DNA from: Knufia peltigerae
Taxonomy: Eukaryota; Ascomycota; Eurotiomycetes; Chaetothyriales; Trichomeriaceae
Reading direction: 5' to 3'
Assembly: GCA_030247855.1 (NCBI GenBank)
Contig: JAPDRN010000251.1
Span: 1-20,527, forward strand
Length of the DNA stretch: 20,527 nucleotides
Position 1 is the stretch's first letter. Each line of letters opens with the position of its first letter. The notes beneath the pieces are model-generated. The model was not told where the DNA came from, searched no databases, and worked only from the letters and a program-made list of their open reading frames with translations. The position numbers and the translations under genes are program-made. Below are positions 19,861 to 20,527 of this stretch, in pieces.

Positions 19861-20527
19861 TAGAGTACTATATAGTTTAATAAACTATATAGAGTAATAA
19901 ACCATAAAAACCTATCTAATTACCTTCTAATGTCTCTAACACGGCACTAATATAACTATTCTATTATCTAAAGATATTAATAAGTAGTTAAACACTTTAT
20001 CCTTCTCCTTAAACTTAATTTTAGTAATAAATTACTAGCGTAATAAATTTTATTATTATTTTACTAACTACTTTACTTTTATCTCCTAAATAATCTTTAA
20101 TACTTTCTCTATAGAATACATAAATTTATTTTCTAACTTAACTCTTTTATCTTACTTATAACTCTTTTATACCTTAAGTAACTCACTTTACTCTTAATTC
20201 TATCACTAAAGAAGTGTATTCTTAGTAATAAGTGTTTTCGTTATATAAATTACTTAGGCTATATATTACTTAGTAAGTAATATAAGTCTAGATATTTATA
20301 TTAATATTATATTTAAGAGTATATTAAATTTTTAGAGTTTTATACTATTTAAAGAAAAGTTATATAGTAAAGAGAAGTTAAGATTATATCTCTTTAATAA
20401 TATAATTAAATATAAAATATATATAATTATATTTTATAAAAAGTAATTTAATATCTTCTATAGATTATTTAGTATTAACTTAGTATTTTACTATTCTATA
20501 AAAATATTATTTAGCTTAATAATCTTT
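19861..20527 (-). repeat. Copy B of the inverted repeat pair, truncated by window end
   Basis: The reverse complement of this block aligns throughout with 848-1527, with about 13 bp of net length difference and mostly C/T or G/A substitutions. The shared palindrome lies at about 19867-19891. Homology ends at 19861, so this is the same element end as copy A in the opposite orientation. The rest of the element lies beyond the window. Confidence 0.88.

Overview
The window comes from a filamentous ascomycete (Pezizomycotina). It has genes with short spliceosomal introns (46-71 bp, GT...AG, CTAAC-type branch sites), a fungal non-ribosomal peptide synthetase, and long flanks of extremely AT-rich, CpA/TpG-poor, TpA-rich DNA full of stop codons. 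Those flanks are the signature of repeat-induced point mutation (RIP). Genus and species cannot be read from the sequence.

Layout. Bases 1 to about 2900 are RIP-degraded repeat. About 3050-14250 is an island of normal base composition. About 14250-20527 is again RIP-degraded and holds several recognisable transposon relics: a solo LTR with perfect 5-bp target-site duplications, a truncated hAT transposase, and a full-length Tc1/mariner-type transposase pseudogene destroyed only by point mutations. The outermost blocks, 848-1527 and 19861-20527, are inverted copies of one element, so the island sits between inverted repeats.

The island carries three apparently intact genes. First, an NRPS on + (4250-8972, one intron, 1557 aa) with domain order T0-C-A-T-CT: the first carrier domain has no adenylation domain of its own. 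Second, a cytochrome P450 on - (three exons, 9281-10946, 516 aa) of the CYP7/CYP8-like type. Third, an acyl-CoA/acyl-AMP ligase on + (five exons, 11662-13779, 626 aa). NRPS and P450 converge; P450 and ligase diverge from a 715-bp shared promoter. A CGG-W-CCG motif recurs in that promoter (three times) and upstream of the NRPS.

Proposed system (inference). The ligase activates a carboxylic acid, probably a fatty or aryl acid, and loads it in trans onto T0. The first C domain joins it to one amino acid selected by the single A domain. The degenerate SHxxxD-type terminal C domain releases or cyclises the product. The P450 then oxidises it. The logic resembles lipo-initiation in echinocandin- and emericellamide-type clusters, reduced to one amino acid. 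No transporter, polyketide synthase or pathway regulator is visible in the window. I found no rRNA, tRNA, CRISPR array or telomeric repeat.
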